Source: JAHJQQ01 sp963737555 (GTDB taxonomy: Bacteria > Pseudomonadota > Gammaproteobacteria > Thiohalobacterales > Thiohalobacteraceae). From it: a stretch of DNA of 64,000 nucleotides. Positions 45,641-54,761 of the stretch are shown piece after piece. Under the pieces are notes generated by a model, which ran no database searches, was not told the DNA's origin, and saw nothing but the letters and a program-made list of their open reading frames with translations. Positions within the stretch are counted from its first letter, which is position 1, and every line of letters begins with the position of its first letter. Location: the NCBI GenBank assembly GCA_963737555.1, contig CAVTTB010000006.1:1-64000 (forward strand), given 5' to 3'. A program made the position numbers and the translations under genes.

Positions 45641-46858
45641 ATGGGACGACTGCGCTGGCTGTTGCCGGACGGGGTTGATCATGTTGTTGTGCCTCTGCTG
45701 ATTGGCCGTGCCCTGCGTGCCTTTGTCGATGGCTATGTTGCGGTGCTGTTGCCCGCGTATCTGCTGGCGCTGGGCCTCGGAGTCTGGGAAGTCGGGTTTC
45801 TCAGTACGGCGACCTTGCTGGGTTCGGCCTTGGCGACCTTGGCCGTCGGTGCATGGGGACACCGCTTTCAGCAGCGTCATCTGTTGCTCGGTGCCGCCGT
45901 GCTGATGATCACGACGGGTTTGGCGTTTGCGGGTTTGAGCAGCTTCTGGCCGCTGCTACTGGTCGCCTTCGTCGGCACCTTGAATCCCAGCTCGGGCGAC
46001 GTCAGTGTGTTCCTGCCCTTGGAGCATGCACGGCTGGCCGAGTCAGCCGAAGGCAACACACGCACGTCACTGTTCGCGCGCTACAGTCTGTTAGGCGCCA
46101 TGTTCGCCGCCTTCGGCGCGCTCGCAGCGGCGGTACCGGAGTGGCTTACGGCACAGGCTGCGTTTGCACACCTCGATGCGTTGCGCGTGATGTTCGTGTT
46201 CTATGCGCTGGTAGGTGTCGTCGTGTGGTGGTTGTATCGCGGTCTGCCCAAGGTGCCTGTGCACGATCAGCCGTCGCCGGCACCGCTGACGAGTTCGCGC
46301 CCGGTGGTAGTCCGACTCGCCGCATTGTTTTCGATCGATGCCTTCGCCGGCGGTTTGGTGGTCAACACACTGTTGGCTCTGTGGCTGTTCCAACGCTTCG
46401 AATTGTCCTTGTCATCGGCGGGACAGTTCTTCTTTTGGGCCGGCCTGCTTACAGCGGTCTCGCAATTGGCCGCACCGTGGGTGGCGAAACGCATCGGCCT
46501 ACTCAATACCATGGTGTTTACGCACATCCCGGCCAACCTGTGTTTGATCATGGCGGCCCTGGCGCCGAACCTGCCGATGGCACTGGGGCTGTTATTGCTG
46601 CGTGCGCTACTGTCGCAGATGGATGTACCGACGCGCGGCGCCTTCGTCATGGCCGTGGTCACGCCGGCCGAACGCGCCGCTGCCGCCAGCTTTACCGCCG
46701 TGCCACGCAGCCTTGCTGCAGCGCTCAGTCCGTCGCTCGGCGGCGCCTTGCTGGCAACGGGATGGTTGGCGGCGCCGTTGGTAGCCTGCGGCGTACTCAA
46801 AATCGCCTATGACCTTGCCCTGTGGCGTGCCTTTCGAAAGATCGGTCCCTTGCCTTAG
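45641..46858 (+). CDS. MFS transporter in chromate operon
   Basis: 405 residues, about twelve membrane helices, major facilitator superfamily. The loop between helices 2 and 3 reads LAVGAWGHRFQQRHLLLGAA, the usual GxxxDRxGRR-like position. A conserved NPSSGDVSVFLPLEHARLAE stretch is near residue 122. ATG 45641 lies 14 bases after the stop of the ChrB-domain gene. Such transporters are common last genes of chr operons, but their substrate is not established. They may move a chromate-related or sulfur anion. Confidence 0.8.
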   Translation: MGRLRWLLPDGVDHVVVPLLIGRALRAFVDGYVAVLLPAYLLALGLGVWEVGFLSTATLLGSALATLAVGAWGHRFQQRHLLLGAAVLMITTGLAFAGLSSFWPLLLVAFVGTLNPSSGDVSVFLPLEHARLAESAEGNTRTSLFARYSLLGAMFAAFGALAAAVPEWLTAQAAFAHLDALRVMFVFYALVGVVVWWLYRGLPKVPVHDQPSPAPLTSSRPVVVRLAALFSIDAFAGGLVVNTLLALWLFQRFELSLSSAGQFFFWAGLLTAVSQLAAPWVAKRIGLLNTMVFTHIPANLCLIMAALAPNLPMALGLLLLRALLSQMDVPTRGAFVMAVVTPAERAAAASFTAVPRSLAAALSPSLGGALLATGWLAAPLVACGVLKIAYDLALWRAFRKIGPLP

Positions 46859-46956
46859 CGCGCGACACAAACTACGACGGCGATGACCGATGCGGCAGAG
46901 ACTCGCTGCAAGTGTAGCGAGTTGACGCTTCGTCCTGTTGGCTTTTACAGGGCGTC

Positions 46957-47529
46957 TCAAGGCTTGCGATCATCACGCTGAGTGATTCGGGGTAGTGGCG
47001 TGTCGGTCACGCGATAGCTGCCCGTGGGTATTCCTTCCAACGTCCATTCACCAATGCGCCAGCGCACCAGTCGCAAGGTCGGGAAACCGATATGCGCAGT
47101 CATACGCCGCACTTGGCGATTGCGGCCCTCACTGATGGTGAGCCGCAGCCAGGTGGTCGGAATCTCTTTGCGCACGCGGATAGGAGGATCGCGTGGCCAC
47201 AGCGTGGGCGCGTCGATGATTTCGACCTGGGCTGAACGTGTCGGGCCGTCTTTTAAGGTGACGCCAGCGCGTAAACGATCGAGGTCGGCGTCATCAGGCA
47301 CGCCTTCGACCTGCACCCAGTACTCCTTCTCTTTACCGAAACGCGGATCGGCGATGCGACTTTGCAGGCGCCCGTCATCGGTCAACAGCAACAATCCCTC
47401 GCTGTCGTAATCCAAGCGGCCGGCGGGATAGACGTTTGGAATGTCGATATAGTCTTTCAGGGTGGTCTTATCGTCCTCGGGGCTGAATTGGCAGATGACC
47501 TGAAAGGGTTTATTGAACAGGATGAGCAT
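46957..47529 (-). CDS. rluE: 23S rRNA pseudouridine synthase, RluE type
   Basis: 190 residues of the RsuA/RluE family without the N-terminal S4 domain, as in RluE. The catalytic aspartate lies in PAGRLDYDSEGLLLLTDDG near residue 40. Also visible are KEYWVQVEGVPDDADLDRLR and the RNA-binding motif LTISEGRNRQVRRMTAHIGF. It makes one pseudouridine in 23S rRNA (U2457 in E. coli). The gene is convergent with the MFS gene. Confidence 0.9.
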   Translation of the reverse strand: MLILFNKPFQVICQFSPEDDKTTLKDYIDIPNVYPAGRLDYDSEGLLLLTDDGRLQSRIADPRFGKEKEYWVQVEGVPDDADLDRLRAGVTLKDGPTRSAQVEIIDAPTLWPRDPPIRVRKEIPTTWLRLTISEGRNRQVRRMTAHIGFPTLRLVRWRIGEWTLEGIPTGSYRVTDTPLPRITQRDDRKP

Positions 47530-47592
47530 GACATTTCCACGGAGTAACGACGCGAGCGGGATTCTACTACGTTTCTCCCCAGCGTCCGCCCC

Positions 47593-48207
47593 TCACCCGG
47601 TCGCCGCCGACTGGTAGCGCGTGTAGCGCTGGGCCTTCTCCAGTTTGTGCAGCGTACGGTAGTCGCTGTGGCCATGCCGATGCGCGCGTTCCAGCGCGAT
47701 CAGCAGCAATTGCGCCGTCGCCAAGGCATCGGCACTGGCGTTGTGGCGTTGGCTGACATCTATGCCGAATAGCCGCAACCAGTCGTCGAGCGTGCGCGCG
47801 CTGCGCGCATGCTCGGGAAACAGCGCCGGCATGAGATAGGCGAGATCCAGCCAACGCGCGCGCAGCGTAAACCCTAGGTGATGGCGTACCGCTCGTCGTA
47901 AAGCGGTTTCGTCGAACATCACATGAAAGGCAATCAGCGGGTCTTTGCCGGCGAATTCGAGAAATCTCAGCAAGGCCACCGGCGGCACCTGACCGCCACG
48001 CTGCGCCGTACCACCGATGCCATGCACGAGAATGTTGTCCCGGGTACTGACTGCATCCTGGCGTAGCACCACCTCAAGATGTTCCGCTAATTGGATTTGG
48101 CCATCACGCAACGCCACCGCGCCGATGGCGATGAGTGCATCGCTTCGAGGATCGAGGCCGGCGGTTTCCACGTCGACCACCACGCAGCGGCATTGCGTGA
48201 GCGGCAC
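47593..48207 (-). CDS. DNA polymerase III epsilon-like 3'-5' exonuclease
   Basis: DEDDh exonuclease domain: Exo I VVDVETAGLDPRSDALIAIG, Exo II FHVMFDETALRRAV and Exo III HNASADALATAQ. GTG 48207 gives 204 residues and starts right at the domain. The in-frame sequence upstream (SYVAGKRVSLAHEYAQRLDT) still looks like protein and ends at a stop near the repeat element at 48324-48413, so the true N-terminus may have been cut by that element. The neighbourhood exonuclease, actP/yjcH, DUF294 protein is a recurring gene set; its joint role is unclear. Confidence 0.85.
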   Translation of the reverse strand: MPLTQCRCVVVDVETAGLDPRSDALIAIGAVALRDGQIQLAEHLEVVLRQDAVSTRDNILVHGIGGTAQRGGQVPPVALLRFLEFAGKDPLIAFHVMFDETALRRAVRHHLGFTLRARWLDLAYLMPALFPEHARSARTLDDWLRLFGIDVSQRHNASADALATAQLLLIALERAHRHGHSDYRTLHKLEKAQRYTRYQSAATG

Positions 48208-48323
48208 ATCGTCGCGTGGACGTGATTGTGCGCGCCAAGTGTCCAGGCGCTGCGCGTATTCATGTGCGAGCGAAACCCGCTTACCGGCGACATAACTTAG
48301 CAGCCTGGTGAAAAAGTTTCAGT

Positions 48324-48413
48324 CGTCATTGCGAGCGCAGCGAAGCAATCTTGTCGGTTATATGCATCGATCTGTCACCCGATTGCTTCGACGCCGCGCG
48401 TCTCGCAATGACG
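48324..48413. repeat. palindromic intergenic repeat (CGTCATTGCGAG type)
   Basis: Inverted repeat: CGTCATTGCGAGCGCAGCGA continues to AGCAATC (48324-48350), and the mirror GATTGCTTCGACGCCGCGCG continues to CGCAATGACG (48381-48413), with a 30-base centre. The ends CGTCATTGCGAG and CTCGCAATGACG are those of a repeat seen between genes of many proteobacteria. It lies between actP and the exonuclease. Confidence 0.85.
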
Positions 48414-48451
48414 GTCTTGCAGTGATTTTCAACAAGCCAATAGCATAATAT

Positions 48452-50368
48452 TCAGTGGGCAACACTACCCTCGGCATGGATCCCGGTGTTCTGCCGCACA
48501 TACAACTCGTCCCACATGGCCAACGCGCGCGGATCGCGATACACCAGCGAACCGAGAATGACGCAGATGAATCCCAACGGGATGGAAATCAGGCCAGGAT
48601 TCTTCAGCGTAATGAGCGGCTGCTCCAGCCCGACCAGGCTGGTAGTCTGATCGGCAAACTTGACCAGATCGTCGCGCGCCTTGGCGATGTCCTTCTCCAG
48701 CGTCTCGAGATCCTTGCGCGCATGTTCCTGCGTGGCGGGATCGACGGCGGCAAGTGCCGCTTGAAAACCCAGCTGCTTGGCCGGCGCGGCATCGATGACT
48801 TTCTGCGCATCCGCTTTGATCTTGAGCGGATAGGTCATGTTGGGCGACACCATCACCAAGGCAATGGCACTGATCGCGCCGACCAGCATGCCGAGGATGA
48901 TGCCGCCGGTGTTGCAGCGCTTCCAATACAGCGTGAGGAATACGGCCGGTAGATTGCTGGACGCCGCCACCGCGAACGCGAGTGCGACCAGATGCGCGAC
49001 GTTTTGACCCTTGGCGAGGATGCCCACGGTGATGGCCAAGGCACCGACGATGATCGAGGCGATGCGCGCGGCAATCACTTGCTCCTGCGGCGTCGCATGG
49101 TCGCCTTTGAGCACGCCGACATAGAGATCGTGGGCCATGGCCGAGGCCGCGGCCAATACCAGTCCGGCCACCACCGCGACGATGGTGGCGAACGCCACCG
49201 CGGCGACGAAGGCCAGGAACAGATTGCCGAGTGCCGAGTCCGCGCCGCCGCCTAAATACTGCGCGAGCAACGGACCGGCCATGTTGCCGCCTTTGTCGAT
49301 GGCAGCGATGTTGGCCGGTCCTACATGCATAGCCGCACCCAGACCGAGGAACAGCGTCAGCACATAGAAGCCGCCGATGATGGCCATGGCCCAGACTACC
49401 GATAAGCGTGCGTCGCGCGCCGTGGGCACGGTGAAAAAACGCATCAGGATATGCGGCATGCCCGCGGTGCCGAACACCAGGGCCATGCCCAGCGAGATCT
49501 GGTCGATGGGATTTTTCAGGAATAAACCCGGTTCCAGAAAACGCTGGCCGAGTTCCTGCGGTGTCATGTTGGTCGCGCTATCGCCCAACAGCTTGGCGAC
49601 CTGCGCCTGCACCTTGGCATCACTGACGACGGCGTCGAGGAATGCCGGCAGACTGAAGCCGTACGGCGTCCACACCAGGAACACCAGCAGCAGCGATGCG
49701 CTTACCAGCAACACAGCCTTGACGATCTGCACCCAGGTGGTGGCGATCATGCCGCCGAACACCACATACGCCAGCATCAGGATGCCCACGCCGATCACCG
49801 AGATTTCATACTCGATACCGATCAGCGTTTTGATCAGCACCGCACCACCGACCATTTGCGCAGTGAGATAGAACGTCGACACGGTGATGGTGGATAGCGC
49901 GGCGACGGTCTTGACCTTCTTCGGTTCATTGCGGAACGCGAGAATGTCGCCCATGGTGTATTTGCCGATGTTGCGGCACGGCTCGGCGATCACCAGCAGC
50001 ACGGTGATGTAGGCCACCAGCCAGCCGACCGAATACATGAAGCCGTCGTAGCCGTACAGCGAGATCAACCCGGCGATGCCGAGAAACGAGGCGGCGGACA
50101 GATAATCACCGGCAATCGCCCAACCGTTCTGGATGCCGCTGATGGAACGACCGGCAGCATAGAACTCGGCGGTGGTGTGAGTACGTCGCGCCGCCCAGTA
50201 AGTGATGTACATGGTGATGGCGATGATCACGCCGAACACGGCGAAGGTCATCCACTTGTAGCCCTCGCCTACCGCGCCTACCGCATGCGCGGATGAACTG
50301 ACCATGAGCAGACCAACAGAAACCATCCCTGAGGCAATCCCCGAGTTAATCCGTGATGCGTGTGTCAT
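48452..50368 (-). CDS. actP: cation/acetate symporter ActP
   Basis: 638-residue sodium:solute symporter, SSS family, about 13-14 helices. It has an N-terminal signal-like segment (GMVSVGLLMVSSSAHAV), ISGIQNGWAIAGDYLSAASF near residue 75 and HILMRFFTVPTARDARLSVV near residue 305. There is also an extra soluble insert between late helices rich in charged residues (EHARKDLETLEKDIAKARDD). It imports acetate and related carboxylates with a cation. ATG 50368 follows the yjcH stop by one base. The pair matches the yjcH-actP operon of enterics, but no acs is in the window. Confidence 0.92.
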   Translation of the reverse strand: MTHASRINSGIASGMVSVGLLMVSSSAHAVGAVGEGYKWMTFAVFGVIIAITMYITYWAARRTHTTAEFYAAGRSISGIQNGWAIAGDYLSAASFLGIAGLISLYGYDGFMYSVGWLVAYITVLLVIAEPCRNIGKYTMGDILAFRNEPKKVKTVAALSTITVSTFYLTAQMVGGAVLIKTLIGIEYEISVIGVGILMLAYVVFGGMIATTWVQIVKAVLLVSASLLLVFLVWTPYGFSLPAFLDAVVSDAKVQAQVAKLLGDSATNMTPQELGQRFLEPGLFLKNPIDQISLGMALVFGTAGMPHILMRFFTVPTARDARLSVVWAMAIIGGFYVLTLFLGLGAAMHVGPANIAAIDKGGNMAGPLLAQYLGGGADSALGNLFLAFVAAVAFATIVAVVAGLVLAAASAMAHDLYVGVLKGDHATPQEQVIAARIASIIVGALAITVGILAKGQNVAHLVALAFAVAASSNLPAVFLTLYWKRCNTGGIILGMLVGAISAIALVMVSPNMTYPLKIKADAQKVIDAAPAKQLGFQAALAAVDPATQEHARKDLETLEKDIAKARDDLVKFADQTTSLVGLEQPLITLKNPGLISIPLGFICVILGSLVYRDPRALAMWDELYVRQNTGIHAEGSVAH

Positions 50369-50369
50369 A

Positions 50370-50690
50370 TCAGCGGCCCTCCCGATGCACGGAGGCCACG
50401 ATCTCGCGCGCCATGGCATCGAACTCGGCATTGGCGCGGCGTGAATAGACGAAGGCGATGGTCCAGGCGACCACGAATTCGGACAGCGCAAACAGGATGC
50501 CGACATTCACCGGGCCCCAGACCTTGAGGCTGAACAACTCCTGAAAATAGGCGGCGCCGACCGGCAACAGGAAGTAGTAGATCACCGAGATGATCATCAG
50601 GCTCCACAGGAAGGTGGTTTTCTTGCGGTAGAGAGATTGGAAGCGTGGGTCCGAATCAATTGCGGTCCAATCAGTAGCGGATGTCTGCAT
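50370..50690 (-). CDS. yjcH: DUF485 membrane protein YjcH
   Basis: 106 residues with two helices (FLWSLMIISVIYYFLLPVGA and VGILFALSEFVVAWTIAFVY) and the DUF485 opening DSDPRFQSLYRKKTTF. YjcH accompanies ActP in acetate uptake; its exact job is unknown. ATG 50690 is chosen because upstream codons add a non-conserved cysteine-rich stretch. It is translated directly before actP. Confidence 0.9.
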   Translation of the reverse strand: MQTSATDWTAIDSDPRFQSLYRKKTTFLWSLMIISVIYYFLLPVGAAYFQELFSLKVWGPVNVGILFALSEFVVAWTIAFVYSRRANAEFDAMAREIVASVHREGR

Positions 50691-50826
50691 GGCATGGCTC
50701 CCGTATCGCGTGTAGCGGGGACCGGTGCGCACTCCCAACATGCACCAGCGTATGGCTGCCATGCTAATCGCGCATGAATGCACCGCATTGATGCAGATCA
50801 TGTGTTAGTCGAATGAGGGGGGAGCC

Positions 50827-52717
50827 TTAGAACTGGAAGAACGTCTCCAGTTTGCTTTGCAGCTTGCGTGCCTGCCGCAGCGCCTCCTTGAGAATGCGCC
50901 GGTCCAGATCGTTGAGCGAGGCAGGGTCGATGCGATTGCCCAAGGGTTCATACTTCTGCCGCTGATTGTGCTGTAGACGCAGGCGCAGCATCTGGACGAA
51001 CAGAAAGGCCTGCACCCAGGACTCGACCTCGGCGCTGTCCATGCGCCACTGAGCGGCGGCTGAGCGCAGACGCATGACCGTATTGGTGGTGTCGCTGGCC
51101 GCGGCCAAGGCGAGGATGCGCGCGGCATCTACAAACGGTGTGGCCGCGCTTACCTTTAGATCCAGCCGGCCGCCAGCGCCGATGCCACTCAGAACGAAAT
51201 CGCCAAGCAGTCCGAGCGGCGGACGATTGCCAAGTGCATTCTCGACCATATGGCGCAAGAAGCCACGGTTGGCGCGAACCTCGGCATTGAGCCAGCTACG
51301 CAATTCGTGCACAGGTTCTTCAGGCCCATAGAGAGAACGGAAGTCGAAAAATATGGAGGCATTCAATAGCACCGGCGCATCGCCACGCTGGATCCAGTCA
51401 GCGAAGGTGGCACGCCATTCATCCAAGCTGAGACACCAACGCGGATTACTGGCCATGATCCCGCCCGCGCACAACGGGAATCCACAGCGGGCGAGCGCGG
51501 CGTTGACGCGTTGTGCAAATGCGAGTAGGTCGACGCGCAGAGTTTCGGTGTCCTGCCCTGGTGGTGTAACGAATAACAGACCATTGTCCTGGTCAGTGCT
51601 TATCGTCTGTTCCTGACGCCCCTCGCTACCGAAGGCCAGCCAGGTAAACGGTGTGAGTGGCGTCTCAACCGCATCCAGGCACAGTTCGATGACCCGCCGG
51701 GTCGTATCGTCGTTCAACTGGGTGATGATCTGGGTGACCTGCTCGGCGGCAAGGCCCTGCGCAAATAATTGTTCGATCAGGCGCTGCACTTCGCTGCCCA
51801 AAGACACCAGCGTATCCAGGTCCGGGGCCTGTCGCACCCGACGGGATAAGCGCACCAGACCGACACGCTGAAGTGAAAACAGATCACGTTCCGACAGCAT
51901 GCCGATCAGACGCTCTTGTTCCACCACGCAGACGTGACCGATGCCCTCGCGCGCCATCAGCAAGGCCGCCTCGTGGGCACGCGCATCGGGAGGTAATGCC
52001 AACGGCGCTCGGCTCATGACCTCGGCAAGTGGCGCCTCGAGATCCAGATGGGTGTTGGCTACCTGGGCCAGCAGATCGTGCAGCGTGAAGACACCCTACC
52101 GGGCGCTGCTGCGCATCGACAGCAACTATGCTGCCGACATGCTCACGCTGCATCTGTGCCAGCGCTGTCCGCAGCGGTGTCTCAGGTGCACAAACGACCG
52201 GTGTGCGCCGGATCAGGTTACGCAAGGGTGCGGCGAACGATAGATTATCCGCGGTTTCGGTAGCACTACGCCCCTGCATTACGCGGAGGGCCTCATCCAG
52301 CAGACTGGCGAGACGGCGCGTGCAGAAATCCTGGAATACCGGGCTCAGCGCCAGTAGCTTATGAAATTCTTCGGCGGGCAACTCAAAGCAGAAGGTATCT
52401 TCAACTGCGCGATGTAACGCGTGTACGGGGCGTTGTGCCAGTAAGGCTCCGATCGGGAAACACTCGCCCGCAACCAGTTCCCAAGCATCGGCATCACGCG
52501 CGGATTCACCGCGCACCCGACCTTGTTTGATGATCAAAAGCCGTTGTGCGGCGCCCTGCTCCGGTGCTGCGATCACTTCGCCGGTCGCGTAATAACTGAG
52601 CGTCAGTCGCTGCGCCAGGAAATCGATGTGCGCAGTCTCCATGCGATCGAACGGCGCATGCCTACGCAGAAAATCCCTGACGGCGTCTTGAATAGGGGAT
52701 TGATCCGGTTTACTCAT
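50827..52717 (-). CDS. cNMP-binding/CBS/DUF294 nucleotidyltransferase-like protein (one frameshift)
   Basis: Corrected length about 629 residues. The N-terminal cyclic-nucleotide-binding-like domain (LTLSYYATGEVIAAPEQGAA) is followed by a CBS pair (REHVGSIVAVDAQQRPVG and REGIGHVCVVEQERLIGMLS). Then comes a DUF294 nucleotidyltransferase domain with the GS motif FGSEGRQEQTISTDQDNGLL, and a substrate-binding C-terminal part. The frame breaks inside the first CBS motif: one surplus C at 52094-52096 (G on the coding strand) makes RPVG run into CLHAARSA instead of VFTLHDLLAQ. The family is predicted to act as signal-transducing nucleotidyltransferases and recurs next to actP-like genes. Confidence 0.85.
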
Positions 52718-52779
52718 CGCGACATCCCCGGGTGATTATAGAGGCGATTAATGGGAAACCTTTTCTGGGGAACCTCTGC

Positions 52780-53842
52780 TCAGCGCTTGAGCTGATACTC
52801 GCGCACCGCGCGATTGTGCTCTTCGTAGGTCGCCGAAAATACGTGGCTGCCATCACCCTTGGAGACGAAGAACAGTTCCTTGCCCGCGGCTGGATGCAAC
52901 ACGGCGCGAATGGCGTCGGCACCGGGCATGGCGATCGGTGTCGGCGGCAAGCCTTCACGTGTATAGGTGTTGTAGGAGGTATCCTTGCGCAGGTCACTGA
53001 CGCGGATATCGCCGTCGAAGGTCAGGCCCATGCCATAGATCACGGTGGGATCGGTTTGTAGGCGCATACCCTGATTCAGGCGGCGCACGAAGACACCGGC
53101 GATACGCGGACGTTCTGCGGCAAGGCCGGTTTCTTTCTCCACGATCGATGCGAGGGTCAGCGCCTCGTACGGGGTTTTGAATGGAAGATCTTTGGCGCGC
53201 GCGTCCCATTCACGCTGCAAGGTCTCCTGCATGCTTGTATAGGCGCGGCTGAGGAAATCCGCGTCGGTCATGCCGCGCGGAAATTTATACGTGTCCGGCA
53301 GGAAGCGACCTTCGGGATGTTCGCCGGCATGACCGATGGCGGCCATGATGCCCGGTGCAGAGGTATCGTGCAGGGTATGCACCAGCACCGGATGCGCCAG
53401 CACCGCCGCCATCAACTGCGTGAAGGTCCAGCCTTCGATGATGGTCAGACTGTGCTGCACGACCTTGCCGGCGGCCAGATATTGAATGAAGGTTGCCGGC
53501 AGCGTGCCAGGGTCGATGCGGTATTCGCCGGCTTGTAGTTTTGCCGCCTCCCCCGATACGCGGGCCATCCAGATGAAATACAGTGGCGCGTCGATGATCT
53601 GTTTGGCCGCGAGATCCTCGGCGATGCCGCGTACGGAACGGCCGGGCGGAATCTCGATCAGTCAAACCGTCGGCGGGAACGTTGAGCGGTGTCTGGGTGA
53701 AGCTTTGATAGTCGTAGCCGAACCAGCCGAGCACCACACTCGCGCAGATCAGCAGGATGCCCGCAAGCTTGAACAGCTTGTCCCCCAGGCTTTTCGGGGC
53801 TTTGGGAGGTTCAGTGTCGAGCGGGTGAATCCGGTCAGTCAT
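52780..53842 (-). CDS. mltG: endolytic murein transglycosylase MltG (one frameshift)
   Basis: About 353 residues after joining two frames. The N-terminal membrane anchor (LAGILLICASVVLGWFGY) follows a short cytoplasmic tail. The YceG/MltG domain has IEGWTFTQLMAAV, LPDTYKFPRGMTDADFL and the catalytic glutamate in LASIVEKETGLAAERPRIAG, then LQTDPTVIYGMG. The enzyme cleaves glycan strands in the periplasm near the membrane. The break is at about 53667: one extra base between ADGL and LIEIPPGRSVRGIAED. Its start overlaps pabC by eight bases, matching the usual pabC-mltG order; tmk and holB do not follow here. Confidence 0.9.
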
Positions 53843-54759
53843 GCGTGTCTCTGCTGGTTGGCTGGCGCAAGTGATCGAGTGCGGTTTGCAGGCTTGAGGT
53901 TAGTGGACCGCGACTTCCCCGCCAGTGATTCAGTTCACGTACGGGCCAGATGCCGATGAGGCTGTTGGTCAAAAACAGTTCCTCGGCAGCGTATAGATCT
54001 TCCAGCGACACGGCCCGTTCGGTGCAGTCTATCCCGGCCGCAGTGGCCAGATCCAGAACCACGGCGCGCATCACGCCGGCGACGCCACAGGCATTCAGCG
54101 CCGGCGTGATCAGGCGGCCCTGCTGCACGATGAAAATATTACTATAAGTGCCTTCGATCACCCGCCCGGTCTGATCTTGCAGTAGGCCCTCGGCGATATC
54201 GGGGTCATGCCCATTCCATGCGTGCGAGTACCTGATCCAGACGATTGAGATGTTTGAGCCCGGCCAGTGCCGGATTGCTGCCGAGCGTGTGTGTGCAGAG
54301 ACGCGCGCGCACACCGGTTTGTGCGTTGCTGTGTGGATGATCCGGTCCATCCATACACATGAGTATGCGAGTCGGCTGGACGCTGTCGGGGATGCGGTAA
54401 CCGCGTCCGCCACTCCCGCGCGTGATGATGATCTTGAGCACAGCCCGTTCGACAGCGTGCGTGAGACGCTGTGCCTCTGTGGTGAGTAGCGTTATGTCGG
54501 GCAATGGAATGCGTAGACGTGTGCAGCCTTCGAACAGGCGTTGAAGATGCCGCTCCCAGAATTCGCAGACACCTTGGCGTACGGCGATGGTTTCAAACAG
54601 GCCATCGCCGTACTGCAAGCCGCGGTCGCTGATGGCGAGCAGTATCGCCGGGTATGGCCATTGATGAGGCTGCATGGGTGCATGAGTTGATTCTATGCTA
54701 TGAGCGCCATTATCGGAAAAGTCCATTGAACAGCCTGTTGTGACCGTGACAGCGGTCAT
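53835..54759 (-). CDS. pabC: aminodeoxychorismate lyase (one frameshift)
   Basis: Class IV PLP enzyme that converts 4-amino-4-deoxychorismate to 4-aminobenzoate for folate. Motifs are DRGLQYGDGLFETIAV, the PLP lysine in GLKHLNRLDQVLAR, VIEGTYSNIFIVQQGRLITP and GVAGVMRAVVLDLA. The frame breaks after ARMEW. Removing one base from the GGG (CCC at 54210-54212 on the plus strand) gives EWHDPDIAEG and about 307 residues from ATG 54759. ATG 54675 gives the usual shorter N-terminus and is the better start. It lies two bases after pabB. Confidence 0.88.
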
Positions 54760-54761
54760 GC

